A stretch of 29,209 nt of DNA. Source: an uncultured Clostridia bacterium. GTDB lineage: Bacteria > Bacillota > Clostridia > Oscillospirales > Ruminococcaceae. Below are positions 16,808 to 22,975 of this stretch, one piece after another. Where the stretch lies: positions 1 to 29,209 of the forward strand of contig CANEHP010000004.1 of NCBI GenBank assembly GCA_947427325.1, read 5' to 3'. Positions within the stretch are counted from its first letter, which is position 1. Every line of letters starts with the position of its first letter. A model generated the notes under the pieces. It was given only the letters and a program-made list of their open reading frames with translations. It did no database searches and was not told where the DNA came from. Made by a program: the position numbers and the translations under genes.

Positions 16808-17476
16808 AAGTTTGCCGTCCTCCAAAGCATAAACCTTATCGGCAAGCTCCATCATAGCTTCGTCATGAGTAGTCATTACCACCGTAAGCCCCTCCGAGAC
16901 GATAAAATCCCTAAAAAGCTTCATTACAGCCATACCTGTGGGTGTATCAAGGGCTGCCGTAGGTTCGTCCGCAAAAACTATTTTCGGTTTATGGGAAACC
17001 GCTCTCGCAATAGCCACACGCTGCTGCTCTCCGCCCGAAAGCTCGCCGGGACGGTGGGTCATACGCTTTTCAAGACCCACACGGGTTAAGCACTCTCTCG
17101 CCCTCTGCTTCCTCTGCAAAAGGGGAACGCCTGCAAGCCTAAGGGCAAATTCCACATTTTCGTAAGCGGTCATAGCGGACATAAGCGCCACCGACTGAAA
17201 CACAAAAGCCATATCGTGACGGCGCAGAGCGTCCTGCTGTGATGAGGAGAGAGAAGTTATGTCTCTGCCGTCAAAGACCACGTTTCCCTCATCGGGCTTA
17301 TCCAGTGCGCCCAGTATATTTATAAGGGTGGTTTTTCCCGAACCCGAGCGGCCTCTAAGACAGACAAGCTGCCCGCCTTCCACCTCTAAGTCAACGCCCT
17401 GAAGCGCATTTACTATGCTGCCGTCGCCGATTTTAAACCGACGTGAAATGCCGCTTGCTTTTAATATAACCGACAA
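16799..17476 (-). CDS. ABC transporter ATP-binding protein (MacB/LolD class)
   Basis: I place the start at the TTG at 17476 because CCGAGG lies nine bases upstream and the family motif begins soon after; an open frame extends 15 codons further with an unlikely sequence. The product is 225 residues, typical of LolD/MacB ATPases. It shows Walker A GRSGSGKTT (42-50), signature LSGGEQQR (146-153), Walker B IVFADEP (166-172) and switch H204. This group powers export or mechanotransmission of lipids, peptides or antibiotics with an FtsX-fold permease, which is absent here. It is the first gene of a two-ATPase transcript running from the consensus promoter near 17.7 kb. Confidence 0.9.
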   Translation of the reverse strand: MSVILKASGISRRFKIGDGSIVNALQGVDLEVEGGQLVCLRGRSGSGKTTLINILGALDKPDEGNVVFDGRDITSLSSSQQDALRRHDMAFVFQSVALMSAMTAYENVEFALRLAGVPLLQRKQRARECLTRVGLEKRMTHRPGELSGGEQQRVAIARAVSHKPKIVFADEPTAALDTPTGMAVMKLFRDFIVSEGLTVVMTTHDEAMMELADKVYALEDGKLSV

Positions 17477-17553
17477 ATTAAGAAACCTCGGCTTTCTGAC
17501 TGAAATTGAACAGGGAATCACCCTTTTCCGAAATAACCGCCGCCCGAAAAACG

Positions 17554-17628
17554 ATAACGCCCTAACGATAACACCCTGTTAATAACGCCGTGTTTTTGAT
17601 TATATGCCGTAATATTGCACAAAAACAC
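17554..17628. repeat. 14-bp repeats and hairpin in the ATPase leader
   Basis: ATAAC-containing units begin at 17554, 17568 and 17582 with a 14-base period. They are followed by the inverted repeat GTGTTTTTG (17590-17598) / CAAAAACAC (17620-17628). Both lie inside the roughly 230-base untranslated leader of the ATPase transcript. Apart from these repeats and the divergent promoters, the interval 17477-18188 is AT-rich and shows no gene. Confidence 0.6.
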
Positions 17629-17713
17629 AAGAAGCGCAAAAAATCGGCTTGCGGTAAGGATTTTAGCTTATTTTTGGGCGCATGGTTCACAAGGCTGTCA
17701 CTTGCCCTACTTA

Positions 17714-17742
17714 ATTATATCAAAGTAAGCCCGATATGTCAA
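17714..17742 (-). promoter_or_regulatory. Sigma-A promoter of the ABC ATPase pair
   Basis: On the minus strand a perfect TTGACA (17742-17737) is separated by 17 bases from a perfect TATAAT (17719-17714), which is also preceded by TG as in an extended -10. It points toward the ATPase genes and predicts a leader of about 230 bases. Confidence 0.85.
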
Positions 17743-18086
17743 GAATACATAAAAAAAATTTTAAAAATGGCAGTTTTGACAACATTATCAACAAAAATCC
17801 GAAAATCAATCAGGATTCTTTTTTTCCGTTTGTAGATAACTTTGGATATCTTGCATTTTGTCACTAAGCGCTATACTACATATTGTAAAAATAAATGCAA
17901 TAAATTACGTCAATTCCCGTGGGCTCTCTGCTTAAATTTTGTAAATTGCAAGGTAATTTTGATGTGGTTTTCCCCTGCGAAAAAATTTTCGTGAATATGC
18001 ACAAAAATCTGCATAAAACGTCTGAAATGCAGAGCATAAACGGATTTATCCCATTTTCTCCGATATTTGACATTAAATGATCTGCA

Positions 18087-18115
18087 TTGACAAACGTACG
18101 AAAACGTACTATAAT
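18087..18115 (+). promoter_or_regulatory. Sigma-A promoter of the marR-MATE operon
   Basis: A perfect TTGACA (18087-18092) and a perfect TATAAT (18110-18115) are 17 bases apart. Transcription should begin near 18122, leaving a leader of about 67 bases before the regulator start. The spacer contains an operator-like palindrome. Confidence 0.9.
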
Positions 18116-18143
18116 ATACAGCACAGAAAGTACGAAATCGTAC
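18096..18143 (+). promoter_or_regulatory. Paired operators GTACG-N4-CGTAC
   Basis: Two 14-bp palindromes with identical arms, GTACGAAAACGTAC (18096-18109) and GTACGAAATCGTAC (18130-18143), are 34 bases apart, close to three helical turns. The first fills the promoter spacer and the second lies just past the expected transcription start. This is the expected arrangement for autorepression by the MarR-family product encoded next. Confidence 0.85.
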
Positions 18144-18188
18144 AAGATTGTAAATATACCATTATATTGTAAAATAAGCGAGGTTAGA

Positions 18189-18665
18189 ATGATCAAAGCG
18201 GAAAAGAAAAACGAAAAGGGAAGGGTAGAGCGGTCCGACTTGCAGATGGACAGGATAAATCATTTGACGGAGGAAATAGCAAGTCTTTATCATGCCGCCG
18301 CCCTTAAGCTGGGGCTTGCCGACAGCGTCCTGGCGATTCTTTATACCCTGAGTACAATGAACGGCGAATGCGGCATTACCGATATTTGCTTTACGGCGGG
18401 AATGAGCAAGCAGACGGTAAATTCGGCTTTGCGGAAATTGGAGCGGGAGGGGGCGGTGGTTCTTAAAGCCATTGACGGAAAGAAAAAAAAGGCGGCGCTT
18501 ACCGAAAAGGGAGCGGGTCTTGCCGAAAAAACCGCCAAAAAGCTGATCAGAGCGGAAAATAATGCCTTAAGCAGTTGGAAGGAGGAGGAGGTAAGCGAAT
18601 ATCTGCGGCTTATGAAGAAATTTTTCGCTTCCTTAAAGGAGCAGATTGACAAAATCGAGGTGTAA
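18189..18665 (+). CDS. MarR-family transcriptional regulator
   Basis: I chose the ATG at 18189 because GCGAGG lies just upstream and because an upstream frame opening at 18087 would begin inside the -35 element. The product is 158 residues, normal for MarR. The winged helix-turn-helix covers about 62-110: the recognition helix region is GMSKQTVNSALRKLEREGAVV (71-91) and the wing is DGKKKKAALTEKG (96-108). Terminal helices (about 20-55 and 115-155) would form the dimer. MarR proteins repress efflux genes and release on binding small aromatic or other ligands. Its stop is one base before the MATE start, so both are one transcript; the twin palindromes upstream imply autorepression. Confidence 0.92.
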   Translation: MIKAEKKNEKGRVERSDLQMDRINHLTEEIASLYHAAALKLGLADSVLAILYTLSTMNGECGITDICFTAGMSKQTVNSALRKLEREGAVVLKAIDGKKKKAALTEKGAGLAEKTAKKLIRAENNALSSWKEEEVSEYLRLMKKFFASLKEQIDKIEV

Positions 18666-18666
18666 T

Positions 18667-19995
18667 ATGCAGATTTCTTTATCGGAGCATTTTGGCTATA
18701 AAAAGCTGTTAAGGTTCACCCTGCCCTCCATAGCCATGATGATTTTTACATCGGTATACGGCGTGGCGGACGGATTTTTCGTATCGAATTTTGTGGGCGA
18801 GGAAGCCTTTACGGCAGTTAATTTTATTATGCCCGTAGTTATGATCTTAGGCACGGCGGGCTTTATGTTCGGCGCAGGCGGCAGTGCGCTTGTGGCAAAG
18901 CTTTTGGGGGAAAATCAGTCAAAAAAGGCTAATGAGGTTTTTTCTCTAATAATATATGCGTCGGCGGCTGTGGGCGTTGTTATGGGGGCTGTGGGCATTG
19001 CTTTTATGAAGGATTTTGCCTTTCTTTTGGGAGCCGATGAGGCTATGGCGGAGGAGTGCGCCCTTTACGGCAGAATCATATCCGCCGCCATGCCCTTTTT
19101 TGTTATTCAGATAGAGTTTCAAACTCTGTTTATTACCGCCGAAAAACCAAAGCTGGGCTTTGCGGTAACGGTAGGAGCGGGAATTGCCAATATGGTTTTG
19201 GACGCGCTTTTTATGGCGGTTTTCCGTTGGGGAGTCGGGGGAGCGGCGGCGGCAACGGGAATAAGTCAGGCTATAGGCGGAATTATTCCCATAATATACT
19301 TTTTCCGCCCCAACGGCAGTTTGTTAAGATTGGGAAAAACAAAAGCGGATATAAGGGCTATAGGAAAAACCTGCGCCAACGGTTCTTCCGAGCTTGTGTC
19401 CCAAGGCTCAATGTCGCTGGTGAATATGCTGTACAATTATCAGCTTATGAGATATGCGGGAAAAAGCGGAGTGTCGGCTTACGGCGTTATGATGTACGTC
19501 AATCTGATATTTCTCGCCGTTTTTATAGGCTTAAGCGTAGGTGCGGCGCCCGTCATCAGCTATCATTACGGCGCAAGGAATTATGATGAGCTTAAAAGTC
19601 TCAGAAAGAAAAGCCTTGTGATTATCGGGACGGCTTCCGTATTTATGCTTATCCTGTCCCTGCTTTCCGCAGATTTTCTGGCAGGGATTTTTGTGGGTTA
19701 TAACCGTGAGCTGCAAGCGCTTACCGCCCACGGCTTCAGGGTATTTGCCGTATCCTTTGTTTTTGCGGGATTAAATATTTTCGGCTCGTCCTTTTTTACC
19801 GCCCTTAACAACGGGGCTGTTTCCGCCCTGATTTCTTTTTTGAGAACTATAGTGTTTCAGGTGGGTTCGCTGCTTTTGCTGCCGCTTATATGGAAAACCG
19901 ACGGGATTTGGGCGTCGGTAGCGGCGGCGGAAATGCTGTCGGCTGTTGTTACCGTAGGGTTTATTGCGGGGAAGAGGAAGAAGTACGGATATTGA
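18667..19995 (+). CDS. MATE-family multidrug efflux transporter
   Basis: This 442-residue, twelve-helix membrane antiporter of the MATE/DinF class exports drugs or metabolites using a sodium or proton gradient. The start is ATG at 18667, one base after the marR stop, with GAGGTG upstream; a TTG at 18646 is possible but lies within marR. The N-terminal half opens with KKLLRFTLPSIAMMIFTSVY and contains the typical GVADGFFVSNFVGEEAF. The second bundle includes SSELVSQGSMSLVNMLYN and GAAPVISYHYGARN. Substrate cannot be predicted; the coupled MarR implies induction by the exported compound. Confidence 0.93.
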   Translation: MQISLSEHFGYKKLLRFTLPSIAMMIFTSVYGVADGFFVSNFVGEEAFTAVNFIMPVVMILGTAGFMFGAGGSALVAKLLGENQSKKANEVFSLIIYASAAVGVVMGAVGIAFMKDFAFLLGADEAMAEECALYGRIISAAMPFFVIQIEFQTLFITAEKPKLGFAVTVGAGIANMVLDALFMAVFRWGVGGAAAATGISQAIGGIIPIIYFFRPNGSLLRLGKTKADIRAIGKTCANGSSELVSQGSMSLVNMLYNYQLMRYAGKSGVSAYGVMMYVNLIFLAVFIGLSVGAAPVISYHYGARNYDELKSLRKKSLVIIGTASVFMLILSLLSADFLAGIFVGYNRELQALTAHGFRVFAVSFVFAGLNIFGSSFFTALNNGAVSALISFLRTIVFQVGSLLLLPLIWKTDGIWASVAAAEMLSAVVTVGFIAGKRKKYGY

Positions 19996-20024
19996 GCCTG
20001 TGTTTTTGGAAAAGGCGGGGCCGG

Positions 20025-20076
20025 TTTATGCTTGCTTTTTGCGAACCGAGGGCTGTAAAATAAAAGCAGGCATAAA
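20025..20076. repeat. Inverted repeat between the MATE and dnaA genes
   Basis: TTTATGCTTGCTTTT (20025-20039) pairs with AAAAGCAGGCATAAA (20062-20076) over 15 bases with a single G-T mismatch and a 22-base loop. It lies between convergent gene ends and could stop transcription from both sides, but it has no clean U-tail. Confidence 0.5.
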
Positions 20077-20133
20077 GCAGCGCCGACTTTCCTCAAAAGC
20101 AGGAAAAATCAGCGCCGCTTTTCTCGAAATAAA
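20072..20133. repeat. Diverged copy of the 31-bp intergenic repeat
   Basis: Two units, ATAAAGCAGCGCCGACTTTC and AAAAATCAGCGCCGCTTTTC, are 32 bases apart and closely match the units at 95-194. Both sites lie beyond the 3' ends of genes and in the same window orientation, suggesting a dispersed intergenic repeat family in this genome. Confidence 0.75.
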
Positions 20134-20148
20134 AGCCTTTATACCCGA

Positions 20149-21507
20149 CTAAATCTCATTGGAAATATTCTTAACCAAATCCTCGATGGTAGCCCGATAA
20201 TTGGGGTCTTTTTTAATAATAGACTTAACCTTGTTAATGGCATAAACCACGGTGGAATGATCCCTGTTGCCGAACTCGTTGCCGATTGCGGTATAGGAAA
20301 GTCCCGTTATTGTATTTATAAGGTACATTGCTATCTGACGGGCGGAGGAGATCTGGCTGTTTCTCTTCGGACCTATCATTTCTTCGGCTGTTACCGAATA
20401 AATATGCCCCACCTCGCTTATTATCCTCTCTACGGTAACGGGTATGGGCTGCTGATCCGTAAGCACGTCCTTTATAACGTTCTGCGCCATGGAGATTGTG
20501 GGAGGAACGCTGGTAACAAGGGTAAGAGCGTTCATTTTCACAATAGCGCCCTCTAACTGACGGATATTCTTTTTCAGCTTGTCCGCCATATATTCCATTA
20601 CATTCTGAGGAATATGCATATTCAAAAGCTCGGCTTTTCTCTTGATAATTGCCAGGCGGGTTTCAAATTCGGGAGTGCTTATATCTGCAAGAAGTCCCCA
20701 TTCAAAACGGCTTAAAAGTCTTTCCTCTATATCGTTTATTTCCTTGGGAGGACGGTCGGAGGTCAAGATTATCTGCTTGTTTTTTCCGTGAAGCTCGTTA
20801 AAGGTGTGGAATAATTCCGCCTGACTTTCCTTTTTGCCGCTGAAAAACTGAACGTCGTCCACAAGCAGCATATCGCAGTTGCGGTATTTATTTTTAAATT
20901 CGTCGTTGGTATTGTACTTAAGGGAGTTGACAAACTCGGTAACAAAGGTTTCCGCAGTAACGTAAATAACCTTAAAGCCGGGGTTTTTCTGTTCCACAAA
21001 ATTCTTAACGGCGCACAGCAGATGAGTTTTTCCCAAGCCCGGCTCGCTGTAAATATAAAGAGGATTGTACTGCCCTGTCTGCCCCTGCGCTATTGACTTG
21101 CAGGCGGAATAGGCAAGGCGGTTGCTGTCCCCCACTATAAAGGTGTCAAAGGTATGGTTGTAGTTGCTGTTCGCCAAGGTGGTTTCAAGCTTTTTGGTCA
21201 TATCCACATCGTCCTCAAGCTCGGGGATAGGATCGCAGAATTTTATCCTCTGTTCGGGAGTAAGATCGTTGGGCGTCAGTATATCCACCTCTACCTCAAA
21301 GCCCAGGATCTCGTAAAATGCGGTCTTGAACATATTAAGGTAATTTTCGTTGATTATGGTTTTCTCATAAGGATTGCTGACATAAAGCACCACATGATTA
21401 TTGTTAAGCTTGATAGGTTTAATAGGGTCTATGAAAAGCTTGCGCGCCGTATCGGTAATAGGCAGGCTTTGCTTCATAAGCTCAAAAATATCCGCAAATG
21501 AATTCAT
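20149..21507 (-). CDS. dnaA: Chromosomal replication initiator protein DnaA
   Basis: DnaA binds DnaA boxes, melts the origin and loads the replicative helicase. The 452-residue product has the normal four-domain layout: domain I (about 1-78), linker (79-115), AAA+ domain (about 116-330) and DNA-binding domain IV (about 355-452). Visible motifs are GLGKTHLL (157-164), Walker B MLLVDDVQFF (213-222), sensor 1 ILTSDRPP (247-254), the arginine-finger region LLSRFEWG (264-271) and the signature GNRDHSTV (413-420). The P-loop reads SEPGLGKT where most DnaAs have GGxGLGKT, so the first glycine is serine. Unlike most bacteria, no dnaN follows; the next gene is convergent. ATG with AAAAGGATG upstream. 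Confidence 0.95.
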   Translation of the reverse strand: MNSFADIFELMKQSLPITDTARKLFIDPIKPIKLNNNHVVLYVSNPYEKTIINENYLNMFKTAFYEILGFEVEVDILTPNDLTPEQRIKFCDPIPELEDDVDMTKKLETTLANSNYNHTFDTFIVGDSNRLAYSACKSIAQGQTGQYNPLYIYSEPGLGKTHLLCAVKNFVEQKNPGFKVIYVTAETFVTEFVNSLKYNTNDEFKNKYRNCDMLLVDDVQFFSGKKESQAELFHTFNELHGKNKQIILTSDRPPKEINDIEERLLSRFEWGLLADISTPEFETRLAIIKRKAELLNMHIPQNVMEYMADKLKKNIRQLEGAIVKMNALTLVTSVPPTISMAQNVIKDVLTDQQPIPVTVERIISEVGHIYSVTAEEMIGPKRNSQISSARQIAMYLINTITGLSYTAIGNEFGNRDHSTVVYAINKVKSIIKKDPNYRATIEDLVKNISNEI

Positions 21508-21605
21508 AATATCAACATCCTTTTTATAAAGTATATTAAAGAAATTCGGAGTATATGGTTTTAAATTGTTCTATGATGTAAAAAAACAGATGTATACCCA
21601 ATTTA

Positions 21606-21634
21606 ATTTTATCATAACGCTTATTTTTTTGCAA
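21606..21634 (-). promoter_or_regulatory. Probable dnaA promoter
   Basis: On the minus strand TTGCAA (21634-21629) and TAAAAT (21611-21606) are 17 bases apart, and TGA before the -10 makes it an extended element. Transcription would start near 21599, giving a leader of about 90 bases. No TTATCCACA-type DnaA box was seen nearby. Confidence 0.55.
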
Positions 21635-21734
21635 TAAGAAGTATAATAAAAATTCATAGAAAATAGAGGCCGGTTTTTGTTATTAAATACTAAGAGATTT
21701 CAATTTTACGAAAAAATTTAATACTATGTGAAAA

Positions 21735-21949
21735 GTTGACAGTTGAAAGCCGGCGGTTGACAGTTGAGGTGTCGGCTTTGCCGACGGATTTGAAATTTTA
21801 CGTTTCCGACAATATTTTAAGCCGTTTCTTTGACAAAATGCCGCATTCGCATAGGCGATAAGACCTACTGATGATATTTTAAATCGGCGAAGCCCTTCCT
21901 CAACTGTCAACTGTAAACTGTAAACTGTAAACCCTCAATAACTGTCAAT
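21735..21949. mobile_element. MITE-like non-autonomous element with TTGACAGTTGA terminal repeats
   Basis: TTGACAGTTGAGG (21757-21769) is matched by its exact complement CCTCAACTGTCAA (21898-21910). The similarity continues inward imperfectly through GGCTTTGCCGA and GGCTTCGCCGA. Additional outer copies occur at 21736-21746 and 21941-21948, and a CTGTAAA run lies at the right end. The element is about 215 bases, encodes no transposase and contains the hairpin GTCGGCTTTGCCGAC. It sits in the 729-base gap between dnaA and the feo genes; apart from the two promoters the rest of that gap is AT-rich and featureless. Confidence 0.72.
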
Positions 21950-22056
21950 TTTTAAAATGCGCTTGTTAAAATAAACAACAGAATAAGTTAGATGAGGGTA
22001 ACTTATGTAAAAGTGTACAAAAACAGTCAATTTTATGAAAAAACTGTTGAAAGACA

Positions 22057-22085
22057 TTGACAAATAAGGTAGTTGGATTTATAAT
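22057..22085 (+). promoter_or_regulatory. Sigma-A promoter of the feo operon
   Basis: TTGACA (22057-22062) and TATAAT (22080-22085) are perfect and exactly 17 bases apart. The transcription start should fall near 22092, at the edge of a TTAGC-N4-GCTAA palindrome, giving a leader of about 145 bases before feoA. Confidence 0.9.
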
Positions 22086-22092
22086 ACTATTG

Positions 22093-22108
22093 GTTAGCAG
22101 GAGCTAAC
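22093..22108 (+). promoter_or_regulatory. Operator-like palindrome at the feo transcription start
   Basis: GTTAGC-AGGA-GCTAAC is a perfect 6+6 inverted repeat located directly after the -10 element, where a bound protein would block transcription. The same TTAGC-N4-GCTAA core recurs before feoB. Its arms recall DtxR/MntR-type sites (GTTAG...CTAAC); the regulator identity is inference. Confidence 0.75.
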
Positions 22109-22157
22109 TGTATTGTAAATAAAACGTAAATGCGGTAAAAAAGCATTTACGGCAATA

Positions 22158-22217
22158 AGAACTTGTTCTCATAGAAATTGGCACGCATCTTTTCGGCAAA
22201 TTATGAGAACAAGTTCT
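22158..22217 (+). repeat. 16-bp perfect inverted repeat in the feo leader
   Basis: AGAACTTGTTCTCATA (22158-22173) and TATGAGAACAAGTTCT (22202-22217) are exact complements with a 28-base loop. The 3' arm ends just before the GAGGG ribosome site of the first feoA. The 14-mer AACTTGTTCTCATA appears a third time at 22638-22651, shortly before the second feoA start. Confidence 0.85.
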
Positions 22218-22236
22218 AAAAACGAGGGATGTGTGT

Positions 22237-22449
22237 ATGATGCCGTTGACTCTTGCGGAAATAGGAGAGGAAAATACTATAAAAAAAATAGGCGGAAAGC
22301 CCGAGGTAAAAAAGCACCTTGAAAACCTGGGCTTTGTGGTGGGCGGAAACGTTACCATTATAAATACACTGGGCGGAAACGTTATAGTTAACGTTAAGGA
22401 GTCAAGGATCGCCATAAGTCGGGAAATGGCTCAGAAAATCATGGTTTGA
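22237..22449 (+). CDS. feoA: FeoA-type ferrous iron transport protein (first copy)
   Basis: This small cytoplasmic SH3-like protein of 70 residues is thought to assist FeoB. The ATG at 22237 is eight bases after CGAGGG; a GTG at 22231 is less well placed. The body reads LAEIGEENTIKKIGGKPEVK (6-25), LENLGFVVGGNVTII (28-42) and ESRIAISREMAQKIMV, the usual FeoA pattern with its G-x-V and R-I-A-I features. It is the first gene after the promoter and differs clearly from the second FeoA, so this is not a recent duplication. Confidence 0.9.
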   Translation: MMPLTLAEIGEENTIKKIGGKPEVKKHLENLGFVVGGNVTIINTLGGNVIVNVKESRIAISREMAQKIMV

Positions 22450-22545
22450 TAAGGATCGCCGCTTGTTTTTCGGGAAAGAAGCGCCGGTTTCTTGCTTGCT
22501 TTCTTTTTTCGATCTTTTTTGTGATCCCTTTTTGCGATTTCTTTT

Positions 22546-22595
22546 TTCGCTCTCTTTGTTTGCTCTCTTTTTCGCTCTCTTTGTTTGCTTTCGGG
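22546..22595. repeat. 25-bp pyrimidine-rich tandem repeat between the feoA genes
   Basis: TTCGCTCTCTTTGTTTGCT occurs at 22546 and again at 22571. It lies within a strongly C/T-biased tract (about 22480-22592) followed by the small hairpin GCTTTCGGGAAAGC. The surrounding 224-base gap holds no gene that I can support. Confidence 0.75.
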
Positions 22596-22673
22596 AAAGC
22601 GGGAAAAAATCGGCACAGACTTGGAAAATGTTCTTAAAACTTGTTCTCATAAAAATAAAATCGGGAGGTAGCA

Positions 22674-22895
22674 ATGAATACGTTAAAACAGGTAAAAGTA
22701 GGAGAAAACGCCAAAGTAGTAAAGCTGCACGGCGAGGGCGCAGTTAAAAGGCGCATTATGGATATGGGCATTACCAAAGGCGTTGAGATTCATGTGCGCA
22801 AGGTTGCACCCTTGGGAGATCCCATTGAAGTAACGGTAAGAGGGTATGAGTTATCCTTGCGCAAAGCCGATGCGGAAATGATTGAAGTGGAATAA
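22674..22895 (+). CDS. feoA: FeoA-type ferrous iron transport protein (second copy)
   Basis: This 73-residue FeoA-domain protein starts with ATG and is preceded by a strong GGGAGGT ribosome site. The fold-defining elements are KVGENAKVVKLHGEGAVKRR, MDMGITKGVEIHVRKVAPLG, then DPIEVTVRGYELSLRKADA, which includes the common GDP-x-x-V-x-V-R-G-Y motif that the first copy lacks. This copy is therefore closer to the canonical FeoB partner. A U-tailed hairpin overlaps its stop codon, before feoB. Confidence 0.93.
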   Translation: MNTLKQVKVGENAKVVKLHGEGAVKRRIMDMGITKGVEIHVRKVAPLGDPIEVTVRGYELSLRKADAEMIEVE

Positions 22896-22911
22896 GATTT
22901 CACTTTTTTTT
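22886..22911 (+). terminator. Intrinsic terminator or attenuator between feoA and feoB
   Basis: AGTGGAAT (22886-22893) pairs with ATTTCACT (22897-22904), including one G-U pair, around a 3-base loop and is followed by eight T residues. It overlaps the feoA stop codon. The stem is AT-rich and so probably leaky, which would lower feoB expression relative to feoA. Confidence 0.65.
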
Positions 22912-22919
22912 GAATATGA

Positions 22920-22935
22920 GTTAGCATTAGCTAAT
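22920..22935 (+). promoter_or_regulatory. Second TTAGC-N4-GCTAA operator, before feoB
   Basis: GTTAGC-ATTA-GCTAAT repeats the core seen at the feoA promoter with the same N4 spacer. No strong promoter overlaps it; a weak TATTAT lies at 22951. It suggests that feoB has its own controlled start or a second repressor roadblock. Confidence 0.68.
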
Positions 22936-22975
22936 CAAAATACGGAAAGATATTATAAAGAAAGGAAAATCCGAT

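Noticed and set aside
15722..17476. ATPases of the neighbouring sugar transporter
   Set aside because: Both are MacB/LolD-class with no C-terminal OB/TOBE domain typical of MalK/MsmX ATPases, and they have a separate promoter.
17785..17839. Near-DnaA boxes TTATCAACA and TGTAGATAA in an AT-rich stretch, suggesting an origin
   Set aside because: Each differs from TTATCCACA, only two occur, and they lie 2.3 kb or more from dnaA between two ordinary promoters. Not enough for an origin call.
21683..21910. 75-codon minus-strand frame in the dnaA-feo gap
   Set aside because: It coincides with the MITE-like element and reads through its terminal repeats; no protein features.
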